This document shows, piece after piece, positions 56,377 through 64,000 of a stretch of DNA of 64,000 nt. Both the position numbers and the translations under genes were made by a program. The stretch comes from Halalkalicoccus tibetensis. Its GTDB lineage: Archaea > Halobacteriota > Halobacteria > Halobacteriales > Halalkalicoccaceae. Where the stretch lies: NCBI RefSeq assembly GCF_037996645.1, contig NZ_JBBMXV010000007.1, positions 32,973-96,972 of the forward strand, given 5' to 3'. Numbering within the stretch: the stretch's first letter is position 1; the number at the start of each line of letters is the position of its first letter. The notes below the pieces were generated by a model, which was not told the DNA's origin, did no database searches, and saw only the letters and a list, made by a program, of their open reading frames with translations.

Positions 56377-56616
56377 CTACATTGACTCACTCGGGCCGAC
56401 TGCATCACGTACAAAATAATAGAGAATCCAAACGATGGGGCCGCCCAAGAACGCGCCAAAGCCCCACGCAAGTTCGTGAGAACTCCTGCGACTGTTCGCA
56501 TCTCGGTGGATGGAAAACGCTACGATAAGAGCAAAAGCGATCGTGACGAGACTTATCAATAGATCGGTGGTACCAACAGAGTCGATAACTGCGAGTGTCG
56601 TTACAAAATGGTCCAC
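56377..56616 (-). CDS. Small two-helix membrane protein
   Basis: A 79-residue protein with a GTG start. Segments near residues 17-36 (TDLLISLVTIAFALIVAFSI) and 51-69 (GFGAFLGGPIVWILYYFVR) are hydrophobic, joined by a polar loop. It resembles a common haloarchaeal small membrane protein. Function unknown. Confidence 0.55.
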   Translation of the reverse strand: MDHFVTTLAVIDSVGTTDLLISLVTIAFALIVAFSIHRDANSRRSSHELAWGFGAFLGGPIVWILYYFVRDAVGPSESM

Positions 56617-56681
56617 AATAAGATGGGATATAGATGGTGGTAACTGTATACTCTGTACTTGCCAATATCTGTAGCAGGCAA

Positions 56682-57182
56682 CTACGACAACCCGAGAACG
56701 GAGAGGCCGGCCACCGAGCCAGCGACAAGCGCGACCGTCCAGGCGCCGAGTCCGACCGTCAGCCAGATGACGACGCGGTGTGGACGGCCATCGACCGTGA
56801 TCGCGATCAGCGCCGCGAGGTGGATCCCCGCCAGTATCGGACCGACGAAGGAAAATCCGACGAGTCCGTACCGCTCCCACACGCGACGCGCGCGGCCGGC
56901 TCGACCGCTTGAGTGTGTCCCGTCGTTTCCAGACCGCTGACGCCACCAGCCGACGAGCCGGTGCTGAAAGCCGACGATCAACCCGACAGCGGTGACGCTG
57001 CCAGCGAACGCGGCGAATCCCGTCGCGATGGGATCCAGTCCGAGTCCGATCCCGACCGGGATCACGACGAATGGTTCGACCGCCGGAACCATCGCGAGCA
57101 GGAAAACGAGGACGTACCGGAAGACGCCCCCCGTCTCCTCAAGTACGCCTGCGGCGTCGACGAACGCTATTACCTGTGACAT
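56682..57182 (-). CDS. Small multidrug-export-like protein (COG2426)
   Basis: A 166-residue membrane protein with four to five segments. The family pattern AMVPAVEPFVVIPVGIGLGL then GPILAGIHLAALIAI is present, with a basic loop (HSSGRAGRARRVWERYG) in the middle. The family is annotated as small multidrug export, but the substrate is not known. Confidence 0.8.
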   Translation of the reverse strand: MSQVIAFVDAAGVLEETGGVFRYVLVFLLAMVPAVEPFVVIPVGIGLGLDPIATGFAAFAGSVTAVGLIVGFQHRLVGWWRQRSGNDGTHSSGRAGRARRVWERYGLVGFSFVGPILAGIHLAALIAITVDGRPHRVVIWLTVGLGAWTVALVAGSVAGLSVLGLS

Positions 57183-58031
57183 AGTGATCCCCTCGAGCGC
57201 AACCGATCGATAGCGGACCGAAATCGTGGGCCTCGATACAGACGGGATATACGTAACCGGGGAAAATGTCGATTCCGGTTCGGATCTGAGCAGGTCGAGA
57301 ACCCGCCGTCAACGGTCAAGCCATGACTGCCGACCAACGAGATCTCGTTGTTCCCAAACATTTTGACTCATCTCCCGTGATCTCTCCACCAACGTTAGCT
57401 ACAATCGCACCCATATCGCTGTAAAATCATCCACTGTTCAAACAATCACCTATTATGTACATAAAGTTGGCAATAGAGACTACTCGTTCTATATCTAATA
57501 TACAAGTGCCGGTAGGTGGATTACCTATACTGACCGATCACTACCATTCGTAGATCGGCTCTTAGCTAGTACCACACTCGGGCTCTGTATTCAGCACGAT
57601 TTCTGAAACCCTATCAGCGTTTAAGGATTTCTAACACGTTCAAATTATTTTATGACCCTAACCCAACCAACCCGCTGGACGAAAGAGCAGCCAGCTCAAA
57701 GAATATCGTCAGTCGTCTCGGCTGTTCGGAACGATTCTAGGTCCGTATACCGAAGTCCATACGGAACACGCGTTGCCAGCAAAATTGGGTCGGACAACTC
57801 ATACAACGACTCGGATTCGAACACGACCTAAGCAAATAGAATTCTAATACAGACTTAGTGCAATACCTATTAGGTAGGTGTACGAATTGAGTAGGGAGAT
57901 CAGAGGGAATCCACGAGAATCCGGACGAGACGCGCTTAAACACGCTCTCCAAGCAGCCCACTGACATCAACAATGTGATTCGAAAAACGAAATTATTATT
58001 TATGGTCTAATCGACTGTGTTACTTACTACC
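57183..58031. other. Long AT-rich gap upstream of SBP56 gene
   Basis: 849 bp without a credible gene. The last 40 bp hold the promoter of the next gene. Confidence 0.4.
57981..58004 (+). promoter_or_regulatory. Promoter of selenium-binding protein gene
   Basis: A purine-rich BRE-like CGAAAAACGA at 57981-57990 is followed by the TATA-like TTATTTATGG at about 57996-58004, 28-36 bp before the start codon. This fits a leaderless transcript. Confidence 0.5.
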
Positions 58032-59435
58032 ATGAATACCGACGAGCCCAATCAATCGACCGAGACACACGGGCATGAACACCACGAGGTAGAGGGGCCA
58101 GGCTATCCGACACCTGCGGCGATGCGGACGGAATCTGAACGCGAGAAGACTGCCTTTGTCATGTCGCCCCGGGTCGGGATGGACGTCGACGGTCCAGACT
58201 TCGTCGGTGTCGTCGATGTGGACCCCAATTCCGACACCTATGCCGAGTTGATCGACACCGTTGAGATGCCGAACAAAGGTGACGAACTCCACCACTTCGG
58301 CTGGAACACCTGTTCGTCGTCGTGCCACGCCGAAGGATTGACCCGCGACCACCTGATCGTCCCCGGCCAACGCTCCTCGCGAATTCACATCGTCGACGCC
58401 TCCGATCCCCGACAGCCGGCAATCGAGAAGGTAATCGAACCCGAGGAAGTGTTCGAGTACGACCTCTCGGCACCCCACACCGTCCACTGCGTTCCGGGAG
58501 GAAAAATCGTCATCAGTATGCTGGGCAATTCCGACGGCGAGCTCCCCGGCGGTTTCCTCCAGCTCGACCAGGACGACTTCTCCATCGATGGCCACTGGGA
58601 GGGCGACCGCGGTGCCATGGAAATGAACTATGACTACTGGTACCAGCCTCGGCACGGCGTTATGCTTTCGACGGAGTGGGCGGCGCCACAGACCTACTAC
58701 CCTGGTTTCGATCTGGAGGACGTAGAGGCCGGCAAGTACGGCGACAGCATCCACATCTGGGACTGGGAAACCAAGGAACACCGCCAGACGCTCACCTTTG
58801 GCGAGGAGGGGCTGATCCCACTGGAGATCCGGATGCCTCACAATCCAGAGGAGACGGAGGGATACGTGGGTGCCGCGCTCTCCTCGAACGTCATCCGGTT
58901 CTGGGAAGGGGATAACGGAAACTGGGAGTGGGAGAAGGTGATCGACATCGAGGACCGTGAGCATCCGGACTGGAACATGCCTGTCCCCGGTCTCGTGACC
59001 GACATCCTCCTGTCGCTCGACGACCAATACATGTTCTTCTCGAACTGGCTGCACGGTGACGTGCGGATGTACGACATCAGTGATACGGGCAATCCCCGAC
59101 TGGTGGATCAGGTGTGGGCCGGCGGCAATTTCGGCGACCGACAGGAGGTTGCGGGTCACGACATCCGGGGCGCCCCCCAGATGCTCCAACTGTCTCGTGA
59201 CGGACGGCGGCTCTACTGGACCACCTCCCTGTTCTCCTCGTGGGACAACCAGTTCTACCCCGAAATTGGCGAGGAGGGATCGTTGATGCTGAAGGCGGAC
59301 GTCTACCCCGAGAAGGGGCGGATGGAACTCGACGAGGGGTTCGTCGTCGACTTCGGCGACGCGCCCGGCGGTCCGGCCCGTGCCCACGAGATTCGCTGGC
59401 CTGGCGGCGACTGTACCAGCGACGTCTGGCAATAG
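58032..59435 (+). CDS. Selenium-binding protein (SBP56/methanethiol oxidase)
   Basis: A 467-residue beta-propeller protein of the SBP56 family. Segments GYPTPAAMRTESEREKTAFV, LHHFGWNTCSSSCHAEGL, HIVDASDPRQPAI and PGGKIVISMLGNSDGELPGG are characteristic. The active-site cysteine loop reads CSSSC where many homologues have CSSC. Bacterial and human members oxidise methanethiol to formaldehyde, sulfide and peroxide and need copper. A 2Fe-2S ferredoxin gene starts 6 bp after its stop. GC-rich composition contrasts with the flanking gap. Confidence 0.9.
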   Translation: MNTDEPNQSTETHGHEHHEVEGPGYPTPAAMRTESEREKTAFVMSPRVGMDVDGPDFVGVVDVDPNSDTYAELIDTVEMPNKGDELHHFGWNTCSSSCHAEGLTRDHLIVPGQRSSRIHIVDASDPRQPAIEKVIEPEEVFEYDLSAPHTVHCVPGGKIVISMLGNSDGELPGGFLQLDQDDFSIDGHWEGDRGAMEMNYDYWYQPRHGVMLSTEWAAPQTYYPGFDLEDVEAGKYGDSIHIWDWETKEHRQTLTFGEEGLIPLEIRMPHNPEETEGYVGAALSSNVIRFWEGDNGNWEWEKVIDIEDREHPDWNMPVPGLVTDILLSLDDQYMFFSNWLHGDVRMYDISDTGNPRLVDQVWAGGNFGDRQEVAGHDIRGAPQMLQLSRDGRRLYWTTSLFSSWDNQFYPEIGEEGSLMLKADVYPEKGRMELDEGFVVDFGDAPGGPARAHEIRWPGGDCTSDVWQ

Positions 59436-59441
59436 CCGCCG

Positions 59442-59756
59442 ATGCATCGGGTCACCCTGGAGTGGCGCGACGGCCGGGAAGCGACCGTCGACGTCGCCGA
59501 GTCGGAGACGGTCGTCGACGCCACCGAGCGCGAAGGTCTCGGCATCCCCTATGGCTGTCTGTATGGCGCCTGCGGCACCTGTACTGGGCGTCTACTGGAG
59601 GGTGACCTCGTCCACGTCGAACGGCCACGGGGGCTGAAACCCCGGCACCGGCAGGACGGGTACGTCCTACTCTGTGTGGCCGAACTGCGCTCAGACTGTC
59701 GGATCGAGGTCGGCACCCGGATACAGGCCGACCTCGTGCCGAACCCGTGGAAATGA
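59442..59756 (+). CDS. 2Fe-2S ferredoxin
   Basis: A 104-residue plant/halophile-type ferredoxin fold protein. The cluster ligands are in CLYGACGTCTGRLLEG (Cys39, Cys44, Cys47) and in LLCVAEL near residue 77. It lacks the acidic insertion of the main haloarchaeal ferredoxin. It is cotranscribed with the SBP56 gene, and a ferredoxin-dependent oxidoreductase relic follows, so it may have served those enzymes. Confidence 0.85.
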   Translation: MHRVTLEWRDGREATVDVAESETVVDATEREGLGIPYGCLYGACGTCTGRLLEGDLVHVERPRGLKPRHRQDGYVLLCVAELRSDCRIEVGTRIQADLVPNPWK

Positions 59757-59769
59757 GAGCGACCGTCCG

Positions 59770-59912
59770 GTCTTCTCGGTGTACGAAGTCGACCTTGGTC
59801 TCCAAAAGAGCGAACGCGAATCATTCGACGAGATGTTCGAGGAGTACTACGAGTTCCGCGGATGGAACGAGGACGGGGCACCGACACCCTCGACGCTCTC
59901 ACGATTCTATCC
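59770..59912 (+). pseudogene. Aldehyde:ferredoxin oxidoreductase C-terminal relic
   Basis: About 45 residues, SERESFDEMFEEYYEFRGWN followed by EDGAPTPSTLSR, match the very C-terminus of AOR-family tungsten enzymes (DEYYxxRGW(N/D)xxGxPTxxTLxRL). All catalytic domains are gone. Confidence 0.55.
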
Positions 59913-60117
59913 CACATGCTACGAGAGCTCGAAACCGGCGAAAGGCTCCTGCTTGCCTTTCGCCACCAAGACCCGTACCCGCAGAAACCACTCACTAGAT
60001 CCACTCCTGGTCCACCCAGAACTATCCATAATCCAGATCTACCTTGTGCAACACGCTCCAATAATTAGCTAATTCGTTGCATAAGGCAGGAAACTCGACT
60101 ACCACGACAGCCGACCA
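59913..60117. other. Gap with palindromic repeat copy G
   Basis: No gene recognised. Copy G lies at 60042-60086. Confidence 0.35.
60042..60086. repeat. Dispersed palindromic element, copy G
   Basis: Arms CCTTGTGCAACA and CGTTGCATAAGG, 45 bp. Confidence 0.7.
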
Positions 60118-60252
60118 CTACTCCTCGCCGTCAGCCTCGAGTACTGCCAGCTGAACCTCTTTGTTCGCGTACTCGCTACCGAGCGTCACTCGCCCCCGAC
60201 TATCGATCTGCTTCTCGAGGATCTGGTCTTTTAGCTCAATGGAGACCGTCAT
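60118..60252 (-). CDS. Small AbrB-like protein
   Basis: A 44-residue protein, MTVSIELKDQILEKQIDSRG then RVTLGSEYANKEVQLAVLEA. The order (short helix, basic RGRVTLGSEY loop, strand) resembles half of an AbrB or MazE DNA-binding hairpin. Its ATG overlaps the stop of an upstream partial frame (ATGA), so a coupled pair existed. Confidence 0.5.
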   Translation of the reverse strand: MTVSIELKDQILEKQIDSRGRVTLGSEYANKEVQLAVLEADGEE

Positions 60253-60390
60253 CCTCCAACCTCCTCTTCGAGCTCCTCGCCGGCCATATCGGTCGTTGTG
60301 GGATCATAGCCGATATCGGCCACCCAGGCTTCGTAGGCGGTTCCAACCGTCTCAACAGCCGCCTGATCGTTGGAATCGGCCGCCAGACCG
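60249..60390 (-). pseudogene. Partial gene upstream of AbrB-like protein
   Basis: The frame AADSNDQAAVETVGTAYEAW to TDMAGEELEEEVGG is coding-like but has no start codon and is preceded by a stop, so only a C-terminal part remains. It overlaps the next gene by four bases. Family not recognised. Confidence 0.4.
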
Positions 60391-60406
60391 ATTCAACGAG
60401 ACAGGC

Positions 60407-61318
60407 TTATCCAACGTATCCCAGCGCTTGAAGTCGTGCTTCGACTTCTGCGCTGTTTTCGGTCGACGTGAGCTCAGGATCATACGTCCCATGATCCGTG
60501 GCGGTAGTCTGTGTCCACGGGACAGTTCGAATCGCGGGATGGAGACAACCGACCGGATGATCATAGATCCCCCATTCACCCAACCCATCGCCGTGATCAG
60601 CGGTGATCGCGACCCGTTCGGCATCGATGTTTGAGAGGAGGAGATCGACGTCATCCAGTACACATCGGAGGTTGTCCTGATAGGCCGCCCAGAACGTCTC
60701 GAAGTCGATCTTGTTTTTCCGGAGTGCATCAACGACGGTATCAGAGAGTGCGGGACCAAACGGCTCGGCGTCGAACGATCGGTCGAGACCAATGAAGGGG
60801 TGATGGGGCTGAACGTAGTGGATGATCATCCGATCAGGATCCGTTTCCCGAGCGGTCTGTATCGCACGATCTGTAACCGGTCGCGGGAGGACTGTACCAT
60901 GCGTCTCATCCCACCCATATCGCCACACTTCATCGAGCTGCTGGAACTGGTCGGACGACAGCAGTCGCTCTGAAAAGACATTGCTTGTAATATAGGCCGT
61001 GTTAGCTACTTCTGGAGCATACTCATCGGTGAACGTCTTCGCCATCCACTCTTTGGACATACTACCGACGGATTCCATCCGGTCTACGGTATCGAGAAAC
61101 TCGTACTCGTTGGAGACAGACCGCAGGAGATCCACGCGACAGGCGTCGAGTATGACGAGGACGTCCCACTCTCGCTCGTAGACGTTCGTCCCTCGTGGAA
61201 TCGGCCACCCGAGCCACCAGAGACCAGTATACAGGTCATACGCTACATCCCGAACCCCTTCAACCCCCTTCCGGCGAATCTTTTCCGCGGAGACACGGAC
61301 CCAGTCGCCGAGACTCAT
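60407..61318 (-). CDS. Sulfatase-like hydrolase
   Basis: A 303-residue alkaline-phosphatase-superfamily protein. The metal-binding segment DVLVILDACRVDLL lies near residue 52, ITADHGDGLGEWGIYDHP near 245 and IIHYVQPHHPFIG in the middle. Similar haloarchaeal proteins lie in cell-surface glycan clusters. Here it is divergent from a glycosyltransferase and a flippase-like gene. The Cys in DACR may be the formylglycine or a plain nucleophile. Substrate unknown. Confidence 0.8.
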   Translation of the reverse strand: MSLGDWVRVSAEKIRRKGVEGVRDVAYDLYTGLWWLGWPIPRGTNVYEREWDVLVILDACRVDLLRSVSNEYEFLDTVDRMESVGSMSKEWMAKTFTDEYAPEVANTAYITSNVFSERLLSSDQFQQLDEVWRYGWDETHGTVLPRPVTDRAIQTARETDPDRMIIHYVQPHHPFIGLDRSFDAEPFGPALSDTVVDALRKNKIDFETFWAAYQDNLRCVLDDVDLLLSNIDAERVAITADHGDGLGEWGIYDHPVGCLHPAIRTVPWTQTTATDHGTYDPELTSTENSAEVEARLQALGYVG

Positions 61319-61406
61319 TCTGCAGAGTTTCGTCCTCTACGTACAATTATGTGGCGAAGCCAGCCAGTCATAATCTTGAAATGCCAACCAACGCAAGCGA
61401 CTATCA

Positions 61407-62684
61407 ATGTCGGCAGACGTCAACCACATAGCCGAGAAGGTCGGCACGATTCTCGGCATCGGTGGCTTGTTGAGTCTTGGATTCTATACGGATGCCGACA
61501 TCTGGACGATAGAAATCGGTTCGACCGTCTTCTGGATATTCGAGGGATTGGTGTCCGTTGGTCTATTTAGCGTTATCGTCGGTGTTGCCGGAATCCTTCT
61601 CACGTATGAGGTATGGCTGGGCAAATCATCCTCAGACGAGATACGGAACGGGCCACCAGTACAGGCGATCGTTCCGGCGTATCACGACGCGGATGTCGTC
61701 CACGAGAGCGTCACCAGTCTCCTGGATAGTGAGTACGCTCCGCTTTGCATCGCGATCGTTGTCGAACCCGATGACGAACGAACCCGTGATCGTGCGGCGG
61801 AATTGACCGACCAGTACGAAACGGTTTCCTGGATCATCAACGATACGCCGGGCTCTAAAGCGACAGCGATCAATACGGCAGTTGAACACAGCACAGCCGA
61901 TCATTTCGTCGTATTCGACGCCGACGAGCGAGCCTCACCCCGATTCGTTCCCATCGCGATGAGGAGTCTCCTGAACGGAACCGACGTCTTCCAAGGTCGA
62001 CGAATGCCACGCCCCACAGGACCGATCGAGACAGTGGCATACTGCGAGCGGGTCGTGGTCCAAGCAGGTTATTTGCTCGGTGAACTAGTCGGATTTACCC
62101 ACTGTCAGAGTTCAGCAACGGGCTTTACTCGCGAAGCCTTCAACAGAGTCGGCGGGTACAGAGACATGCTGACCGAGGACATTTACTTCTCTCATCAGTG
62201 CTACCGAGCGGGTCTAACCGTTACACGAAACAGCCGCTGTACGAGTACGATGGAAGCTCCACATACGTTTTGTGATCTCTGGGGACAGCGAAAACGATGG
62301 CGAATCGGTCACGTACAGGTAGCCCACAGACGTATCTCCGAGGCCATGAGCGGAAACCGTAACGCCAGTGATCTCCTTACGGTCGGTCGATCGATCGGAG
62401 CAGTCCTCGCGGGCGGCGTCTTGCTCGTTCTCACGGCTCATGTGTTGTTCCTATTCGTGGTTAGTACCGAGTCGGCGCTACTCCCGTTTGCCAGCATCTT
62501 CGGGATGATTGCCGCTGTCTGGAGCCACGACGCCGCCGAAGGCCGGATCGGACGTCCGTCATGGTCGATCGTATTCGCACCCCTCGTCTATCTCGGACAC
62601 GGTGTCTTGACGGTGAAGGCACTTTTCGAGTACACCTTGACGTGGAATGGTGAATGGTATCGTGTGGTAAAAGTCGGCACCTGA
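61407..62684 (+). CDS. Membrane glycosyltransferase (GT2 family)
   Basis: A 425-residue protein with two N-terminal segments (about 10-70), a GT-A domain (about 80-315) and two or three C-terminal segments. Substrate motifs are IVPAYHDADVV, FDADERASP (DxD), a TED in MLTEDIYFSHQ and QRKRW, the signature of processive or polyprenyl-linked glycan synthases. It is likely to extend a surface or secreted polysaccharide or lipid glycan. A flippase-like gene follows after 36 bp. Confidence 0.85.
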   Translation: MSADVNHIAEKVGTILGIGGLLSLGFYTDADIWTIEIGSTVFWIFEGLVSVGLFSVIVGVAGILLTYEVWLGKSSSDEIRNGPPVQAIVPAYHDADVVHESVTSLLDSEYAPLCIAIVVEPDDERTRDRAAELTDQYETVSWIINDTPGSKATAINTAVEHSTADHFVVFDADERASPRFVPIAMRSLLNGTDVFQGRRMPRPTGPIETVAYCERVVVQAGYLLGELVGFTHCQSSATGFTREAFNRVGGYRDMLTEDIYFSHQCYRAGLTVTRNSRCTSTMEAPHTFCDLWGQRKRWRIGHVQVAHRRISEAMSGNRNASDLLTVGRSIGAVLAGGVLLVLTAHVLFLFVVSTESALLPFASIFGMIAAVWSHDAAEGRIGRPSWSIVFAPLVYLGHGVLTVKALFEYTLTWNGEWYRVVKVGT

Positions 62685-62720
62685 ACATAGTGTCTCCTAG
62701 CAACGTCGGTTTTTATTGAG

Positions 62721-63779
62721 GTGCTTATCGAAGAGCCGAAGCGAGAAATGCCCGAGCTCACGGGAGACAGTAGTGCGGGCTGGATCGATCGAAGAACGAT
62801 AGCGAAGACCGCCGTTGGTTTCGCCATCGCGGTGGTGCTCGTCTACCTTCTTGGTGTCGGCATCGGATGGGATCGAACGATCGATCAGCTCCAGACATCA
62901 CAGCTCGAATGGGTGCTCGCTGCTTGCGGGTCGACGGTGCTATGTCTCATTGTTTGGGGGAAAACGTGGCACGTCGTTTTAGAGCGAATCGGCATCTCGG
63001 TTCCATACCGGAAGCTCAGTGTGACGTTTTTCGCAGCAACGTTTGCAAATTACGTGACACCAATGGGACAAGCAGGTGGTGAACCATTTATCGCGTACAT
63101 ACTAGCCCGGGATACGGAGGCAACCTACGAGCAAGCCCTCGCAAGCGTTGCCACAACTGATCTCGTTCGGCTTCTCCCGTTTTTTACGATCGGTGGACTG
63201 GGGCTTGGATATTTACTGACCACGACACAGATCACCGGATCGATCGAGCTGTTCGCAATTGTGCTCATGGCACTCGCGGTGGTTCTGCCCTTCATCGCTG
63301 TCGTTGGATGGCAGTTTCGAGACAGGCTTCAGCGGACAGTACTTCGATGTATAGCCCCAATTGCTAAGCGGACGGACCGAATTACGCTCGACTCGATTCG
63401 TGACCGAATCGATCGTCTCTATTCGTCGATCGAGGTGATCGCAAGTTCTCCCCGTGCGCTACTCACAGCAGTCGCCTTCGCCTATATCGGCTGGATTCTG
63501 TTCGCCCTACCGCTGTATTTCGCGAGTCTGGCTCTAGGGACTCCGATTTCGCTTCTGCTCGTTTGCTTTATTGTCCCTATAAGTGTGATTGCCGGCTCAG
63601 TCCCCCTTCCTGGTGGGTTGGGAGCTATCGAAGGAGCACTGATCGTTCTTCTCACGACGCTTACACCATCGACGACAGCTATTGCACTCGCGATCGCAAC
63701 GATCTATCGATTGGCGAGCTACTGGCTCGTGATCAGTGTCGGTGGAATAGCGATGTTGTGGGTTGTCAAACGAGTGTGA
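62721..63779 (+). CDS. Flippase-like membrane protein (LPG synthase TM/UPF0104)
   Basis: A 352-residue protein with eight hydrophobic segments; GTG at 62721 or ATG at 62748 may be the start. The segment FFAATFANYVTPMGQAGGEPFIAYIL is the family hallmark, with PLPGGLGAIEGALIVLL near the end. Archaeal members act in dolichol-linked glycan translocation or membrane lipid processes. Coupling with GT2 fits glycan assembly. Confidence 0.85.
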   Translation: MLIEEPKREMPELTGDSSAGWIDRRTIAKTAVGFAIAVVLVYLLGVGIGWDRTIDQLQTSQLEWVLAACGSTVLCLIVWGKTWHVVLERIGISVPYRKLSVTFFAATFANYVTPMGQAGGEPFIAYILARDTEATYEQALASVATTDLVRLLPFFTIGGLGLGYLLTTTQITGSIELFAIVLMALAVVLPFIAVVGWQFRDRLQRTVLRCIAPIAKRTDRITLDSIRDRIDRLYSSIEVIASSPRALLTAVAFAYIGWILFALPLYFASLALGTPISLLLVCFIVPISVIAGSVPLPGGLGAIEGALIVLLTTLTPSTTAIALAIATIYRLASYWLVISVGGIAMLWVVKRV

Positions 63780-63809
63780 ATAGAGTGGGAACGTACGGTC
63801 TTCCGGGGT

Positions 63810-64000
63810 TTAGATGACGAGGACAGGTAGTTCTGTAAGACGAACGACTCGGTCGGTAACGCTACCGAGCAAGGTCTCCGTGAGGCGATTACGATCGTGT
63901 TTTCGCATGACTAGCAAATCGATATCGTGTTCGTTCGCATAGGAAACGATCTCTTCGTGGGGAACACCCTGTACGACCGTCGTCTCGATCCCAACCGAGT
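63810..64000 (-). CDS. Universal stress protein, cut by window edge
   Basis: The minus strand from the edge encodes GIETTVVQGVPHEEIVSYAN, IDLLVMRKHDRNRLTETLLG and SVTDRVVRLTELPVLVI, the C-terminal half of a UspA domain with a version of the ATP-binding GxxG loop. The N-terminus lies outside the window. Confidence 0.85.
   Translation of the reverse strand, partial: SVGIETTVVQGVPHEEIVSYANEHDIDLLVMRKHDRNRLTETLLGSVTDRVVRLTELPVLVI

Noticed and set aside
58020-59447. A 475-codon open frame on the minus strand
   Set aside because: It is antisense to the SBP56 gene, which has clear family motifs; long antisense frames are common in GC-rich haloarchaeal genes.
31311-60086. CRISPR array made of the CCTTGTGCAACA repeats
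   Set aside because: Copies are kilobases apart and palindromic; there is no regular spacing and no cas gene.
60520-60540. A GGTTCGAATC-like tRNA T-loop in 60 kb DNA
   Set aside because: It lies inside the sulfatase-like gene and no acceptor or anticodon stem fits around it.

Overview
The window is haloarchaeal DNA (class Halobacteria). Acidic proteins, twin-arginine lipoprotein signals, leaderless TATA-type promoters and several families largely restricted to haloarchaea (DUF5789, DUF5828, DUF7344- and DUF7521-like, TRAM and DUF1931 proteins) all point that way. I cannot name the genus.

Bases 1-21,000 hold a visibly AT-richer catabolic island for rhamnosides or a related 6-deoxy-sugar. It has an exported alpha-L-rhamnosidase (GH78, 1052-4138) and a second, apparently cytoplasmic one (10881-14150). 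A minus-strand run follows: amidohydrolase/lactonase-like protein, Rbs-type ABC importer (ATPase, binding lipoprotein, permease), GntP permease and a reductoisomerase-like oxidoreductase. Around 14.7-20.8 kb are a DHDPS/KDG-type aldolase, an L-rhamnonate dehydratase-like enolase-superfamily enzyme, a luciferase-like flavin/F420 oxidoreductase, an SSS symporter with a small membrane partner, and an IclR regulator. A 15-bp palindrome occurs upstream of the regulator and twice upstream of the second rhamnosidase, so it is a candidate operator. The genes suggest extracellular or intracellular rhamnoside cleavage, oxidation to lactone and acid, dehydration, then aldol cleavage. The reductoisomerase-like protein lacks two catalytic residues of true ketol-acid reductoisomerase and the oxidoreductase partner is unusual, so this may be an undescribed pathway variant.

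Bases 21,000-36,000 are a mosaic: a frameshifted TATA-binding protein gene, a PadR regulator with a decayed second copy, a DUF7521/HTH pair, an ABC-2 exporter, several winged-helix regulators, a PAP2 phosphatase, a nucleotide-fold protein of unknown function, a UspA protein and many relics (PIN toxin, GGGP-synthase-like fragment, integrase, ABC ATPase tail).

Bases 36,000-57,000 hold an SPFH protein, VapBC-type toxin-antitoxin pairs (three intact, others decayed), DUF5828, an MFS sugar porter, a GH9 endoglucanase, an IS1341-type TnpB element with hairpins where its guide RNA should be, and relics of cold-shock, SRPBCC, photolyase and zinc-ribbon genes. Seven copies of a 44-46 bp element with conserved CCTTGTGCAACA / TGTTGCACAAGG arms and variable centres are scattered from 31 to 60 kb.

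Bases 58,000-64,000 hold a selenium-binding protein/methanethiol oxidase homologue with an adjacent 2Fe-2S ferredoxin and an aldehyde:ferredoxin oxidoreductase relic, then a sulfatase-fold protein, a family 2 glycosyltransferase and a flippase-like protein, ending in a UspA gene cut by the window edge. No rRNA, tRNA or CRISPR array was recognised.
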